In this document: positions 1 through 7,763 of the stretch, piece by piece
How the letters are laid out: each line of letters opens with the position of its first letter
Position numbering within the stretch: position 1 is the first letter of the stretch
NCBI GenBank assembly: GCA_945864765.1
Contig: CAMBDR010000053.1
Location: forward strand, 1 to 12,255
Source of the DNA: Janthinobacterium lividum
GTDB taxonomy: Bacteria > Pseudomonadota > Gammaproteobacteria > Burkholderiales > Burkholderiaceae_D
DNA: 12,255 nt
Direction: 5' to 3'
Notes under the pieces: model-generated
Databases searched by the model: none
What the model saw: the letters and a program-made list of their open reading frames with translations, nothing else
What the model was told of the DNA's origin: nothing
Program-made: the position numbers and the translations under genes

Positions 1-2
1 AT

Positions 3-548
3 GCGCAAACGGCCAAGCAGCAATATGCCGAAGAATCCAAACGCATTACCACACGCTATGCCGAGGATAAAAAATTATGCAGCGAAGAAAGCGAATCCGC
101 CTTGCGCCTGCAATGCCTGCGCGACGCCAAAGCCGAGCGTGACAAGGGCATGAAAATTGCCAAGGACAATTTAAAAAGTGCCAGCGCCAAAGCTGTTGTG
201 GCACGCCCGGCCAATTGCCCGGAATGCGGTAAGGTAATGGCCGTCAACCTCAAAGAAAAGAAAGGTGAAAGCGGTGCGGTCGGCATGATTGCCGGTGGCT
301 TGACCGGGGCCTTGATCGGTAACCAGGTTGGTAAAGGGCACGGCAAAGAAGTGGCCACCGTGGCCGGTGCGGCAGGCGGGGCCTTGCTGGGCAATCAAAT
401 CGAAAAGAAAGTGCGCAGCAGCAAGCTATGGGAAGTAGTGGTGCAACACAATAACGGCAATACCACCACCTACAGCTTTCAACAAGACCCACGCTTTGTG
501 GTGGGAGATGTGGTAGTGCCAAGCGGCGACAGTATCGTCAAGCATTGA
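3..548 (+). CDS. Glycine-zipper (17 kDa antigen-like) envelope protein, 5' partial
   Basis: The reading frame is open from the left window edge (first full codon at 3) to TGA at 546-548, so the true start, and any signal peptide or lipobox, lies outside. The visible part begins with a charged helical stretch containing two cysteines (KLCSEE and RLQCLRDA). A CPECG motif follows at 216-230. Next comes a glycine-zipper segment at about 270-400 with the repeated pattern GGLTGALIGNQVG and GAAGGALLGNQIE, typical of the Rick_17kDa_Anti/glycine zipper 2TM family. The C-terminus is a small beta-rich region (WEVVVQHNNG, FVVGDVVV). Family members are outer-membrane or periplasmic proteins of poorly defined function, and glycine zippers pack against membranes or each other. 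It is convergent with the histidine kinase gene, whose stop lies only 6 nt away, and I see no terminator hairpin between them. Internal ATGs at 102 and 150 could be starts, but the open upstream frame with matching composition argues for a longer protein. Confidence 0.8.
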   Translation, partial: AQTAKQQYAEESKRITTRYAEDKKLCSEESESALRLQCLRDAKAERDKGMKIAKDNLKSASAKAVVARPANCPECGKVMAVNLKEKKGESGAVGMIAGGLTGALIGNQVGKGHGKEVATVAGAAGGALLGNQIEKKVRSSKLWEVVVQHNNGNTTTYSFQQDPRFVVGDVVVPSGDSIVKH

Positions 549-554
549 GCGCGG

Positions 555-2390
555 TTAGTTTCCTTTTTGGGTAAACGGCAAATACACTGAAAAGCGTGTG
601 CCCACCCCCAGCTTGCTTTGGCATTCAATCCGGCCATGGTGTTTTTCGACGATTCGTTTCACAATATCCAGACCCAGCCCGCTGCCTTCACCGGGCGGTT
701 TGGTAGTGAAAAACGGGTCAAATATTTTTCCGCGCACCTCGTCGGGAATGCCACAGCCGGTATCGCTGATCGAGACAATCGCCTCATCGCCTTGCTGGTG
801 AATGGTAATGGTCAGCGTACCTTTGTAATTCATCGCCTGCAAGGCATTGTGAATCAAATTACTCCACACCTGGTTCAATTCATCCGCCAGGCAAAATACC
901 AGCGGAATGGCTTCATATTTGCGGATGACTTCGGTGTTTTGCCGGGTCTGGCTTAAATACAGCATCAACACTGTTTCAATATTGGCTTGCAAATCGGCAT
1001 CATCCATTTGCGCGTGTTGATCCACCCTGGAAAAGGTTTTGAGTGCGAATACGATCTTGGAAACCCGTTCTACCGCCAGGTTGATATTGCTGGTGCTACT
1101 GATGATAATGGCCAGATTGTTGGCCGTTTCCAAAATAAAGGCATGCTCAGGATGGCGCAACAGGGGAAAATAATCAGATAAATGGGTATGGGCGTGTAAT
1201 TGCACCAGAATGGCGGCGTAATGGCGCGCATGTTCCAGGCCCAGCTGCTCAAGCTGCAAACTGACTTCGCGCGTGAGTGCGCGCTCCTCTCGCGTGTTCA
1301 TGGGCACCGCACCCGTGTGGCTTTGATCGAACAATTTTAAAAAAAGATTTTGGCAGGGGGCATCAAGCCGCAGTAATAAACTGGGTAAATTATGCAAAGA
1401 ATAGCGTAGCGCATCGCTAATACTTTGCCCGCTCGATTTAATTGCCCCAATCGGGGTATTGATTTCATGCGCCACCCCCGCCACCAATTGTCCGATGGCG
1501 ACCATTTTTTCCGATTGAATCAATTGCGCCTGGGCGGTATGTAATTCTGCCAATCGAACCGCCAGACTTTGATTGCTGGCCATTAAGGCTGATGTACGTT
1601 CCAGCAAACGGTCGCGCATGGTGCGCATGGCAAATAATAGGCTGGCCTTGTCATTGCGTTTGACATTGATGATGGGTAATAAGTCACCCGCCGCGATTTT
1701 ATTGGCAATCGATGCCGCATATTCTGGCTCCCCCCCCAACTGTTTTAATAAAGAGCCTGTGATGATAACGGTACTGATAATGCCAAGCAGTGGCGCGAGC
1801 ATGGCCAATATAAACATGAAATTGCGTGCGGTCATATATGTATGGGCGACCTTGGCACTGGCATTGGCCATTAATTTACCTTGATACAGGCGCAGTCTTT
1901 CCAGAAGGTTAAAATAATTCGTTTGATATTGATATAAATCGACCAGCAACAGGTTTTTTGCTTCGCCCAGTTTTTTGGCACGGATTAAATGCACAAACTC
2001 TTCCTCGTTCGCAATAAAAGTCGAATGCAGGATTTTGATTTCACCTAATGTTTGTTTGCCCTCTTTATCCAATATGCTTTGGTCGAGTTGCGCCAGCGCC
2101 AGCGCCATTTTGCCCTTGGTTTGGTCTATCAAGCCCAGTTGATTTTGGATTTGAACGGGCTCGGTCAGGATTAATGAGTTGTGCATGGCGCGGGTGATGG
2201 TGCTCAAGTGATTGGTTATTTCCGTCACCAGGGCCAGTTTGGGATATTTGTCATTGAGCGCATCATCGCTGGTTTTACTCAGTTCCTGTAGTTTGTCGAT
2301 GCCAACCAGGGCCATAATAATCAACAAAGCAACCACCGCACCGAAGCCCAGTGCCAGTCGTTGCCCTAACTTTAAGTGGAACTTGCGCAT
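555..2390 (-). CDS. Membrane sensor histidine kinase with MCP-like sensor and HAMP
   Basis: This 611-residue protein should autophosphorylate on histidine in response to a periplasmic signal. Visible order: TM1 about 12-30; a mostly helical periplasmic region about 33-188 like the four-helix-bundle sensor of chemoreceptors; TM2 about 190-213; HAMP about 214-265; a coiled-coil linker; an H-box VAHEINTP with phospho-acceptor H308; an N-box with N511 and N515; a G1 box DTGCG from D543; an F-box FDPFF at 557-561; and a G2 box GSGLGL at 569-574. The distance from H308 to the N-box is about 203 residues, roughly twice the usual spacing, because of about 100 extra, mainly helical residues (about 330-430) before the FALKTFSR segment. 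No receiver domain is attached and no response regulator gene is in the window. It follows the binding-protein gene by 51 nt on the same strand. A purine-rich TGAGAG (2398-2403) precedes the start across an A-rich spacer. A run of eight G lies in the coding strand at residues 218-221. Confidence 0.93.
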   Translation of the reverse strand: MRKFHLKLGQRLALGFGAVVALLIIMALVGIDKLQELSKTSDDALNDKYPKLALVTEITNHLSTITRAMHNSLILTEPVQIQNQLGLIDQTKGKMALALAQLDQSILDKEGKQTLGEIKILHSTFIANEEEFVHLIRAKKLGEAKNLLLVDLYQYQTNYFNLLERLRLYQGKLMANASAKVAHTYMTARNFMFILAMLAPLLGIISTVIITGSLLKQLGGEPEYAASIANKIAAGDLLPIINVKRNDKASLLFAMRTMRDRLLERTSALMASNQSLAVRLAELHTAQAQLIQSEKMVAIGQLVAGVAHEINTPIGAIKSSGQSISDALRYSLHNLPSLLLRLDAPCQNLFLKLFDQSHTGAVPMNTREERALTREVSLQLEQLGLEHARHYAAILVQLHAHTHLSDYFPLLRHPEHAFILETANNLAIIISSTSNINLAVERVSKIVFALKTFSRVDQHAQMDDADLQANIETVLMLYLSQTRQNTEVIRKYEAIPLVFCLADELNQVWSNLIHNALQAMNYKGTLTITIHQQGDEAIVSISDTGCGIPDEVRGKIFDPFFTTKPPGEGSGLGLDIVKRIVEKHHGRIECQSKLGVGTRFSVYLPFTQKGN

Positions 2391-2441
2391 TTTTTTGCTC
2401 TCAATGCATTTAAAGTAAAATGGCTTCTCATAAAATAACGT
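2391..2441 (-). other. 51-nt gap within the binding-protein/histidine-kinase pair
   Basis: This short AT-rich gap separates the binding-protein stop (TAG, 2442-2444) from the kinase start. It holds the purine-rich ribosome site TGAGAG (2398-2403), an A-rich spacer next to the kinase ATG, and an 8-bp palindrome AATGCATT (2403-2410). I see no terminator hairpin, which supports co-transcription. Confidence 0.5.
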
Positions 2442-3422
2442 CTATTTGCTTTTCTCGCCAAATACAGGTTGCTTTGCTTCTTTCAATAATTGATCGATGT
2501 TTTTGCTGTTGGCAATTAAAATCGGCACCAGAATATGTTTGGTTGGGGTTTTGCCTTCGATGCTGGCCAGCGCGGATTCGGCCGCCAATTTTCCCATTTG
2601 GTAAGGTTGCTGCATGCCTACCGCTATTAATGCGCCACTCTTTAACAGGTGTGCAATATCGGGCATGGCATCGAAGGAAACCAAGAACACCTCACGTTCT
2701 TTTTTCGCTTCTTTCAAGGCGCGCATCGCACCTTCCACAGGTTGATCGGTTTCAATGAATAAACCGCGTAAACGGGGCTGCTTGGCCAGAATATCTTTGA
2801 CAAAGCGATAGGTTTCGTCACTGGAATAATCTTGCATTTGTTTGAGCGCGGCTTCGTCACCAAATCCGGCTTCTTTCATCGCATCGCGAAAACCATTACT
2901 GCGATCCTGGCCATTTTTTCGCGACAAAGAAATCGTCACCAACGCATACGGTGCCTTATGCCAGCCCTTCGCCTTGAGTGCGCTGGCAAGCGCGCTGCCA
3001 ATATCAAATGCACCGCGATAATTATCGGACTTGGTGTAGGACGTGTAGTAGCCGCCGCTGCTGCCGATATCGGCAATGGTAACCGGGACGTTTGCCTTGA
3101 GGGCCAGATCCAATACGGCGGGCGCGGTGCTACTGTCGGTGGGTGAAATAACGATGGCAGCAACGCCTTGCTTGAGTGCTTCTTTTGCGTTGTGGAGTTG
3201 GGTTTCACCACTCAAGGCGCTATCCATCTCCCGATACTGGTAACCCTTGGCCTGCGCCGCCGCTTTCACACCCTGGCCTATGGTTTGCCAAAAAGGCAAG
3301 CTTGATTTGGCCGATAAATACACAATGGTTTTGTCAGAGGCCCATGCCGGGTTCGTGCTGCCGATGCATAAGGAAATCGCCCATAACATGGCAAATATCT
3401 TTCGAAAAAGGAAGTTTTCCAT
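2442..3422 (-). CDS. Periplasmic sugar-type substrate-binding protein (RbsB/Peripla_BP_4-like)
   Basis: A 326-residue secreted protein. The N-terminus has a basic, hydrophobic signal peptide ending in NPAWA, with likely cleavage after A28. The mature protein shows the type 1 periplasmic-binding-protein pattern: a first strand with TIVYLSAKSSLPFW, GVAAIVISPTDSS at about 86-98 (the usual position of the ligand-contact ISP motif), VPVTIADIG at about 112-120, SRKNGQDRSNGFRDAM at about 167-182, LFIETDQPVEGAMRAL at about 221-236 and FLVSFDAMPD at about 246-255. This fold normally delivers sugars or related small molecules to ABC importers, or presents them to sensors (ChvE, LuxP, TorT). No ABC permease or ATPase is in the window, while a histidine kinase follows by 51 nt, so a sensory job is inferred. 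No strong Shine-Dalgarno precedes the annotated start; M12 is an alternative start that would still leave a signal peptide. The ligand cannot be read from sequence. Confidence 0.9.
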   Translation of the reverse strand: MENFLFRKIFAMLWAISLCIGSTNPAWASDKTIVYLSAKSSLPFWQTIGQGVKAAAQAKGYQYREMDSALSGETQLHNAKEALKQGVAAIVISPTDSSTAPAVLDLALKANVPVTIADIGSSGGYYTSYTKSDNYRGAFDIGSALASALKAKGWHKAPYALVTISLSRKNGQDRSNGFRDAMKEAGFGDEAALKQMQDYSSDETYRFVKDILAKQPRLRGLFIETDQPVEGAMRALKEAKKEREVFLVSFDAMPDIAHLLKSGALIAVGMQQPYQMGKLAAESALASIEGKTPTKHILVPILIANSKNIDQLLKEAKQPVFGEKSK

Positions 3423-3547
3423 AACCAGGCTTTCTGAACGTGCTTTATCAAGTAGAATTGTTGAGTGTTATAGAAATAGTGCCAGCTTGTTTTATCATTA
3501 ATTCTACACTGTTTCAAGCCCTGCCCATCATAACAAGGAGCGTCACC
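3423..3547. promoter_or_regulatory. Divergent intergenic region, binding protein and phosphotransferase
   Basis: These 125 bp lie between two divergent genes and must hold both promoters. They are AT-rich, with several -10-like hexamers: TATCAT (plus, 3493-3498), TACACT (plus, 3505-3510) and TATAAC (minus, 3472-3467). None has a convincing -35 element at 16-18 bp, so I do not assign a specific promoter. Confidence 0.4.
3535..3540 (+). promoter_or_regulatory. Ribosome binding site deciding the phosphotransferase start
   Basis: AAGGAG, spaced 7 nt from ATG at 3548. This near-ideal Shine-Dalgarno rejects the longer frame that opens at 3440. Confidence 0.85.
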
Positions 3548-5269
3548 ATGTTTGAATCTGCGGAAATCGGCCATAAAATCAGTAAGGAAGAATACAAGAA
3601 AGCGGTGCCTGCCTTGCGCGCAGCCTTGCTGGATGCCCAATTTGAGTTAATCAAGAACAAGAAAATCCCCGTGGTGGTGCTGGTGAGCGGGCAAGACGGT
3701 GCGGGCAAGGGTGAAACCATTAATGTGTTGTATGAATGGATGGACCCGCGTTTTATTTCCACTTTGGCATTCTCCGAGCCGAGCGATGAAGAAAGTGATC
3801 GCCCGCTGATGTGGCGTTATTGGCGCGCCTTGCCGCCCAAGGGCCGGGTCGGGATTTTTGCTGGTTCCTGGTATTCTGATCCGATACGTCAGCGCATCAA
3901 GGGCGAAATCTCCAAGGCCAGCCTGGATGCGCGGCTGGATCAAATCAACCGCTTTGAAGCGATGTTGGTCAATGAAGGTGCGTTGGTGCTCAAATTTTGG
4001 TTCCACCTGACCCGTGAAGGGCAAAAGCAACGCCTGAAGGATTTGGAAAAAGACCCGCGCACTGCCTGGCGCGTCACCAAGTGGAATTGGGATCGCCTCA
4101 AAACCCATGGTCAATTGCAGAACGTGGCGGGGCATGTGCTGCGCATCAGCAATACGCCCTGGTCGCCCTGGATTATTGTCGAAGGCACCGATGACCGCTA
4201 TCGCTCGCTGACGGTGGGGCAAACCTTGCTGCAGGCGATACGCAACAAGCTGGCCGCGCTTGATCAGTCGGTCAATGCGGATGCCCCGGTCGCCCCGGCG
4301 CTGCAAGTGAATATTGATGGGCGCACGGTCTTGTCGGAACTCAATTTGAAGCTGGCACTGGATAAAAGTGATTATGAAGATCAGCTTGCGCACTGGCAAG
4401 GCAAGCTGGCGGAACTGATGCGTGACCCGCGCATGAAGGCGCGCTCGGTGGTGTGTGCGTTTGAGGGCGCGGACGCGGCGGGCAAGGGCGGTGCAATTCG
4501 GCGGATTGCGGGTGCGCTGGATGCGCGTCAGTATCAAATCATTCCGGTGGCAGCACCGACCGAAGAAGAGCGCGCGCAGCCGTATTTGTGGCGTTTTTGG
4601 CGACATATGCCACGGCGCGGGCGAATGGTGATGTTTGATCGCACCTGGTATGGCAGGGTTTTGGTGGAGCGAGTGGAAGGCTACTGCAAACCGGGCGACT
4701 GGCTGCGTGCCTATAGCGAAATTAACGACTTTGAGCATGAATTGATTGAAGCGGGGGCCATTGTGGTCAAATTTTGGCTTCAAGTGAGTCAGGAAGAGCA
4801 GCTTGCACGCTTTCAGGAGCGTGAAAAAATCGCCTTCAAGCGCTTTAAAATCACCGAAGAAGACTGGCGCAATCGTGACAAGTGGGATGCGTATCAGTTA
4901 GCTATTTGCGATATGGTGGAGCGCACCAGTACCGGGGGCGCGCCATGGACGCTGGTGGAAGCGAATGATAAAAACTATGCGCGGGTGAAGATTTTGCGTA
5001 CCCTGTGTCAGACCATTGCGGCGGAGTTGAATACCAAAATCGGGCAGGAGCCAAAATCCTGGCGCAGCAAGCATGGAGCCAAGGGGGCCAATGAGGGTGG
5101 CAACGAAGCTGGCAATGAGGTGTTGGATAAGGTGTTGGATAAGGTGGAGGATAAGGTGGCAGATACGGCGGTCGATACGGTAGTGCAAGATGAGTCCCAT
5201 CCGGAAACGCTGCCTGCGCCCAAAACTGGCGGCAAAAGAGTGGCCAAACGGCGGGGCGCAAAGCAGTAA
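3548..5269 (+). CDS. pap: Polyphosphate:AMP phosphotransferase (PPK2 class II, two-domain)
   Basis: A 573-residue cytoplasmic enzyme expected to make ADP from AMP using polyphosphate as phosphate donor. Two PPK2 modules are in tandem. The first has Walker A SGQDGAGKG at 47-55 and RYWRALPPKGRVGIFAGSWY at about 90-109. The second has EGADAAGKG at 306-314 and RFWRHMPRRGRMVMFDRTWY at about 349-368. The second keeps the Asp-Arg pair (D364, R365) of the Walker B/lid segment; the first has A-G there, so the C-terminal module is probably the catalytic one, as has been proposed for other members of this class. The start at 3548 is chosen because AAGGAG (3535-3540) sits 7 nt upstream and the encoded MFESAEIG matches a normal family N-terminus; the upstream open frame to 3440 has no such support. 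Residues after about 505 exceed the usual family length of about 500 and form a tetrapeptide-repeat tail with a basic end (KRVAKRRGAKQ). Confidence 0.95.
   Translation: MFESAEIGHKISKEEYKKAVPALRAALLDAQFELIKNKKIPVVVLVSGQDGAGKGETINVLYEWMDPRFISTLAFSEPSDEESDRPLMWRYWRALPPKGRVGIFAGSWYSDPIRQRIKGEISKASLDARLDQINRFEAMLVNEGALVLKFWFHLTREGQKQRLKDLEKDPRTAWRVTKWNWDRLKTHGQLQNVAGHVLRISNTPWSPWIIVEGTDDRYRSLTVGQTLLQAIRNKLAALDQSVNADAPVAPALQVNIDGRTVLSELNLKLALDKSDYEDQLAHWQGKLAELMRDPRMKARSVVCAFEGADAAGKGGAIRRIAGALDARQYQIIPVAAPTEEERAQPYLWRFWRHMPRRGRMVMFDRTWYGRVLVERVEGYCKPGDWLRAYSEINDFEHELIEAGAIVVKFWLQVSQEEQLARFQEREKIAFKRFKITEEDWRNRDKWDAYQLAICDMVERTSTGGAPWTLVEANDKNYARVKILRTLCQTIAAELNTKIGQEPKSWRSKHGAKGANEGGNEAGNEVLDKVLDKVEDKVADTAVDTVVQDESHPETLPAPKTGGKRVAKRRGAKQ
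5087..5182 (+). repeat. In-frame 12-bp tandem repeat, tetrapeptide tail
   Basis: Eight consecutive 12-bp units inside the 3' end of the phosphotransferase gene. They encode the tetrapeptides ANEG, GNEA, GNEV, LDKV, LDKV, EDKV, ADTA and VDTV (residues 514-545). Two middle units (TTGGATAAGGTG at 5123-5134 and 5135-5146) are identical and the flanking ones progressively diverge. The second position is always Asn or Asp. The array lies outside both PPK2 modules and ahead of a basic C-terminus. Confidence 0.85.
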
Positions 5270-5293
5270 CCCTCTCCCGATTGGCCGCCTGAC

Positions 5294-7747
5294 TTATAGC
5301 CTGATATTCAACTCCAGGCCCGCAGTACGCCCCGGTGTCAGCGATGCAAACGGGGTGCCCAGTGCGGCGGTGATGTTATTCACATTGTAGACATAGCGCT
5401 TGTCAAACAGGTTGTTGACGAAGAGCGCCACGCCCCAGCGCCCTGCGCCTTCGTTCCATCCGAGGCGGCCGTCGGTGCGGTTGCGCGCGCTGCCAACGCT
5501 AAAGCCGGGCGCGCTCAGGCAGGTGCCTTGCTGCACTGAGTCTGCATTGCAGCGGGTTGCACCCGTATAGGCATGCTGTAGCGTGAAATTGAGTTTGCCC
5601 GAAGCCACATCGCGCCACACATAATCAAGCCCGGTGGCGGCTGAAAAACGCGGTGTGCCGACCGCTTGGCCGCTCAGATTAACCCCGCCGCTGGAGGTAA
5701 AGCCGCCATAATTATGATTGATATATTCCGAGGCCAGATACAGTTTTAAGCCGTTGGACGGTTGCCAGCGCAGTTCCAGATCCAGCCCTTTGGCGCGCTG
5801 GTCGCTGCTGGAAACCTGATAGCTGGGCACGCCGCTATTGCTGCCGTTGGGTATCAGGCTGAGCGATTGCAAATTGGTAAATTTATAGGCGAACAACGAG
5901 GCATTGAGCAGCAGCTTATAATCGCGGAAATAGCTCTTTAGACCCAGTTCCAGATTCACCACTTTTTCCGGCTCAAAGCGGCCACCCACCAAAACCGCAT
6001 TGAAACCACCGGCCTGGTAGCCCTTGGAGAGCGAACCATACCACATCACATCCGGCGTGCTGTGATACGCCAGCACCGCGCGTGGGCTGATATCATTCCA
6101 GCTTTTTTTGATGACGAGGGGTACGCTGGCTGCGCCGGAAATATTGGCGTTGGGGAGTAACTGGTTTTGCGTCAGCAGGCCTCTGATCATCACCGCCTGT
6201 TCCGCAGTAATTGCCCCGGCTTGCACCAGGCCGGGGAAGAAACCTTGTTGATCCAGCAGCCCCAGTGTTGCATCCAGCGTGGCGGCGGTGCGGTTGGGCG
6301 TGAGCCAGCTAAATTCCTTTTCGTCGTGGGTAAAGCGAATACCCGTGGTCAAGTCAAGTTTCGGCGACAAATGCCAGATCACATCACCATACACCGCCTT
6401 GGCGCTATTTCTGCCCCGGTTGAGTATATTCTCTTGCCAGGCGTGCCCAAAAAAATTGACCGGAATCCCAAGTTGCTGGGCGATACCATTGAGGTTGCCA
6501 TACACCGGAAAGCCGGCCACATTATTAAACAGCGTATTGAGGGTATCCGTATTGATATTGACCTGGTTGGTTTGATTGGCCGCTTCGTGAAACCAACTGA
6601 CGCCGCCGACCCAATCGGCCAGCGCATTTTTACCTGCCAGCTTGAATTCTTGCTGCCAGGTGGTGTTGCCTTCGATATTGGGGGCATCCAGATAGGTATT
6701 GACGCGATTGGTGCCATCTTCTTCCATGATATTGAGCGAATTGAAGTGGCGGTAAGCGGTGGTGGAAGTGAAATCGGCCCAGCCCAATGGACGTTCCACG
6801 CGCAAGGTGATGCCGTCAAAACGGCGGCTTTCCAGTGCTCCCACTACGTCGTTGAGTAAGGGGCTGCGGCGCGGATCGACAAAACTGCCGGGGTCGGCAG
6901 GAAAGGGCGGTGCCGCACCCGCAGCGGGTGGCTTGATCAAGGATGCCCCCAGGCGTGGCGGCTGGCTTAGTTCTTCATGTTCCCAGGACAGCAAAACACG
7001 GGTGCTTTGCGGCGCATTCCACAGCAGTGCGACGCGGGTGCCAGTGCTATGCTCGCGATTCAATTTTGTGCCCGTGGCCGCATCGGTGAACTGGCCGTCG
7101 CTCTGGTTGTTGACGGCGCTCATGCGCAGCGCCATGCTGTCATTGAGCGGCACGTTTAACACCGCATCGAGATAGCGCAAACCATAGTTACCCAGGCGCA
7201 GATGGCTATCAAATTCAAAATCTTTGGTCGGCGTTTTGGAGACAATCGAAATCGCCCCGCCGGCGCTGTTGCGCCCAAACAAAGTGCCTTGCGGCCCCTT
7301 GAGCACTTCAATTCGTTCGACATCGTTAAAATTGAGCAAGGCACCGCCGCTTTTGCCCGTGTACACCCCATCCACATACACGCCCACGGGCGAATCGGTG
7401 CCGATGCCAAAGTCGCGGTTGCCGACGCCGCGTAAAAAGAAGATCGGTTGGGTTGGCTGGCTACCATCCACACTCAAGCCGGGGATATACCCTTCAATCG
7501 AACTCAAGCTGGTGGCGGCCAGTTTGTCGAGTTGATCGGCATTCAAAATCTGAAATGAAATCGGCACCGCTTGCGCTTCTTGCTTGCGGTTTTGCGCGGT
7601 GACGGGAATGGTGGTGACCGGACTATTGTCGGTGGCGGCAGGGGCTTGTGCGAAGGCGGCAGCAGCGGGTAAGGTGAGTGATAGTGCTTGCAGTGCTTGC
7701 AGTGCTTGCGGTAAGGCGATGGCGATTTTACGTTTGTGTCCTGGCAT
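5294..7747 (-). CDS. TonB-dependent outer-membrane receptor
   Basis: An 817-residue outer-membrane beta-barrel that would import a scarce or large ligand using TonB energy. The signal peptide (about 1-34) ends in AAAFAQ. A likely TonB box, TTIPVTA, lies at about 45-51. The plug covers about 55-170, with VGVYVDGVYTG at 121-131 and ERIEVLKGPQGTLFGRNSAG at 144-163. The rest is barrel, ending in LFDKRYVYNVNN and GRTAGLELNIRL. There is no STN signalling domain, so no built-in transcriptional signalling is expected. Two cysteines ten residues apart (C733, C743) probably form a disulfide in a late loop. The final residue is Leu rather than the usual aromatic. The start at 7747 is preferred over the longer open frame to 7930 because GGAG lies 5 nt upstream (7753-7756) and it gives a clean signal peptide. 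It is divergent from the TRAP operon and convergent with the phosphotransferase gene (24-nt gap). The ligand is unknown. Confidence 0.94.
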   Translation of the reverse strand: MPGHKRKIAIALPQALQALQALSLTLPAAAAFAQAPAATDNSPVTTIPVTAQNRKQEAQAVPISFQILNADQLDKLAATSLSSIEGYIPGLSVDGSQPTQPIFFLRGVGNRDFGIGTDSPVGVYVDGVYTGKSGGALLNFNDVERIEVLKGPQGTLFGRNSAGGAISIVSKTPTKDFEFDSHLRLGNYGLRYLDAVLNVPLNDSMALRMSAVNNQSDGQFTDAATGTKLNREHSTGTRVALLWNAPQSTRVLLSWEHEELSQPPRLGASLIKPPAAGAAPPFPADPGSFVDPRRSPLLNDVVGALESRRFDGITLRVERPLGWADFTSTTAYRHFNSLNIMEEDGTNRVNTYLDAPNIEGNTTWQQEFKLAGKNALADWVGGVSWFHEAANQTNQVNINTDTLNTLFNNVAGFPVYGNLNGIAQQLGIPVNFFGHAWQENILNRGRNSAKAVYGDVIWHLSPKLDLTTGIRFTHDEKEFSWLTPNRTAATLDATLGLLDQQGFFPGLVQAGAITAEQAVMIRGLLTQNQLLPNANISGAASVPLVIKKSWNDISPRAVLAYHSTPDVMWYGSLSKGYQAGGFNAVLVGGRFEPEKVVNLELGLKSYFRDYKLLLNASLFAYKFTNLQSLSLIPNGSNSGVPSYQVSSSDQRAKGLDLELRWQPSNGLKLYLASEYINHNYGGFTSSGGVNLSGQAVGTPRFSAATGLDYVWRDVASGKLNFTLQHAYTGATRCNADSVQQGTCLSAPGFSVGSARNRTDGRLGWNEGAGRWGVALFVNNLFDKRYVYNVNNITAALGTPFASLTPGRTAGLELNIRL
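7683..7709 (-). repeat. Three perfect 9-bp repeats in the receptor signal peptide
   Basis: AGTGCTTGC (plus-strand reading) occurs three times without a gap at 7683-7691, 7692-7700 and 7701-7709. On the coding strand this gives the repeated Ala-Leu-Gln pattern of QALQALQAL in the hydrophobic part of the signal peptide. Gain or loss of a unit would keep the frame and change signal length by three residues. Confidence 0.9.
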
Positions 7748-7752
7748 GGTGG

Positions 7753-7756
7753 CTCC
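7753..7756 (-). promoter_or_regulatory. Ribosome binding site deciding the TonB receptor start
   Basis: GGAG on the minus strand, 5 nt before ATG at 7747. Together with the signal peptide that follows, it favours this start over the one at 7930. Confidence 0.7.
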
Positions 7757-7763
7757 GGCTTGT

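Noticed and set aside
549..554. Terminator between the convergent envelope-protein and histidine-kinase genes
   Set aside because: Only 6 nt separate the stops and no hairpin is visible around them.
3647..4783. Long minus-strand open frame (378 codons) opposite the phosphotransferase gene
   Set aside because: It is fully antisense to a clear two-domain PPK2 gene, shows no recognisable domain or ribosome site, and has composition expected of a shadow frame.
5270..5293. Bidirectional terminator between the convergent phosphotransferase and receptor genes
   Set aside because: The 24-nt gap has no stem-loop followed by a T-run that I can find.
6167..6859. Plus-strand open frame (230 codons) opposite the TonB receptor gene
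   Set aside because: It is antisense to the receptor barrel, whose frame is continuous and recognisable; the translation has no family features.
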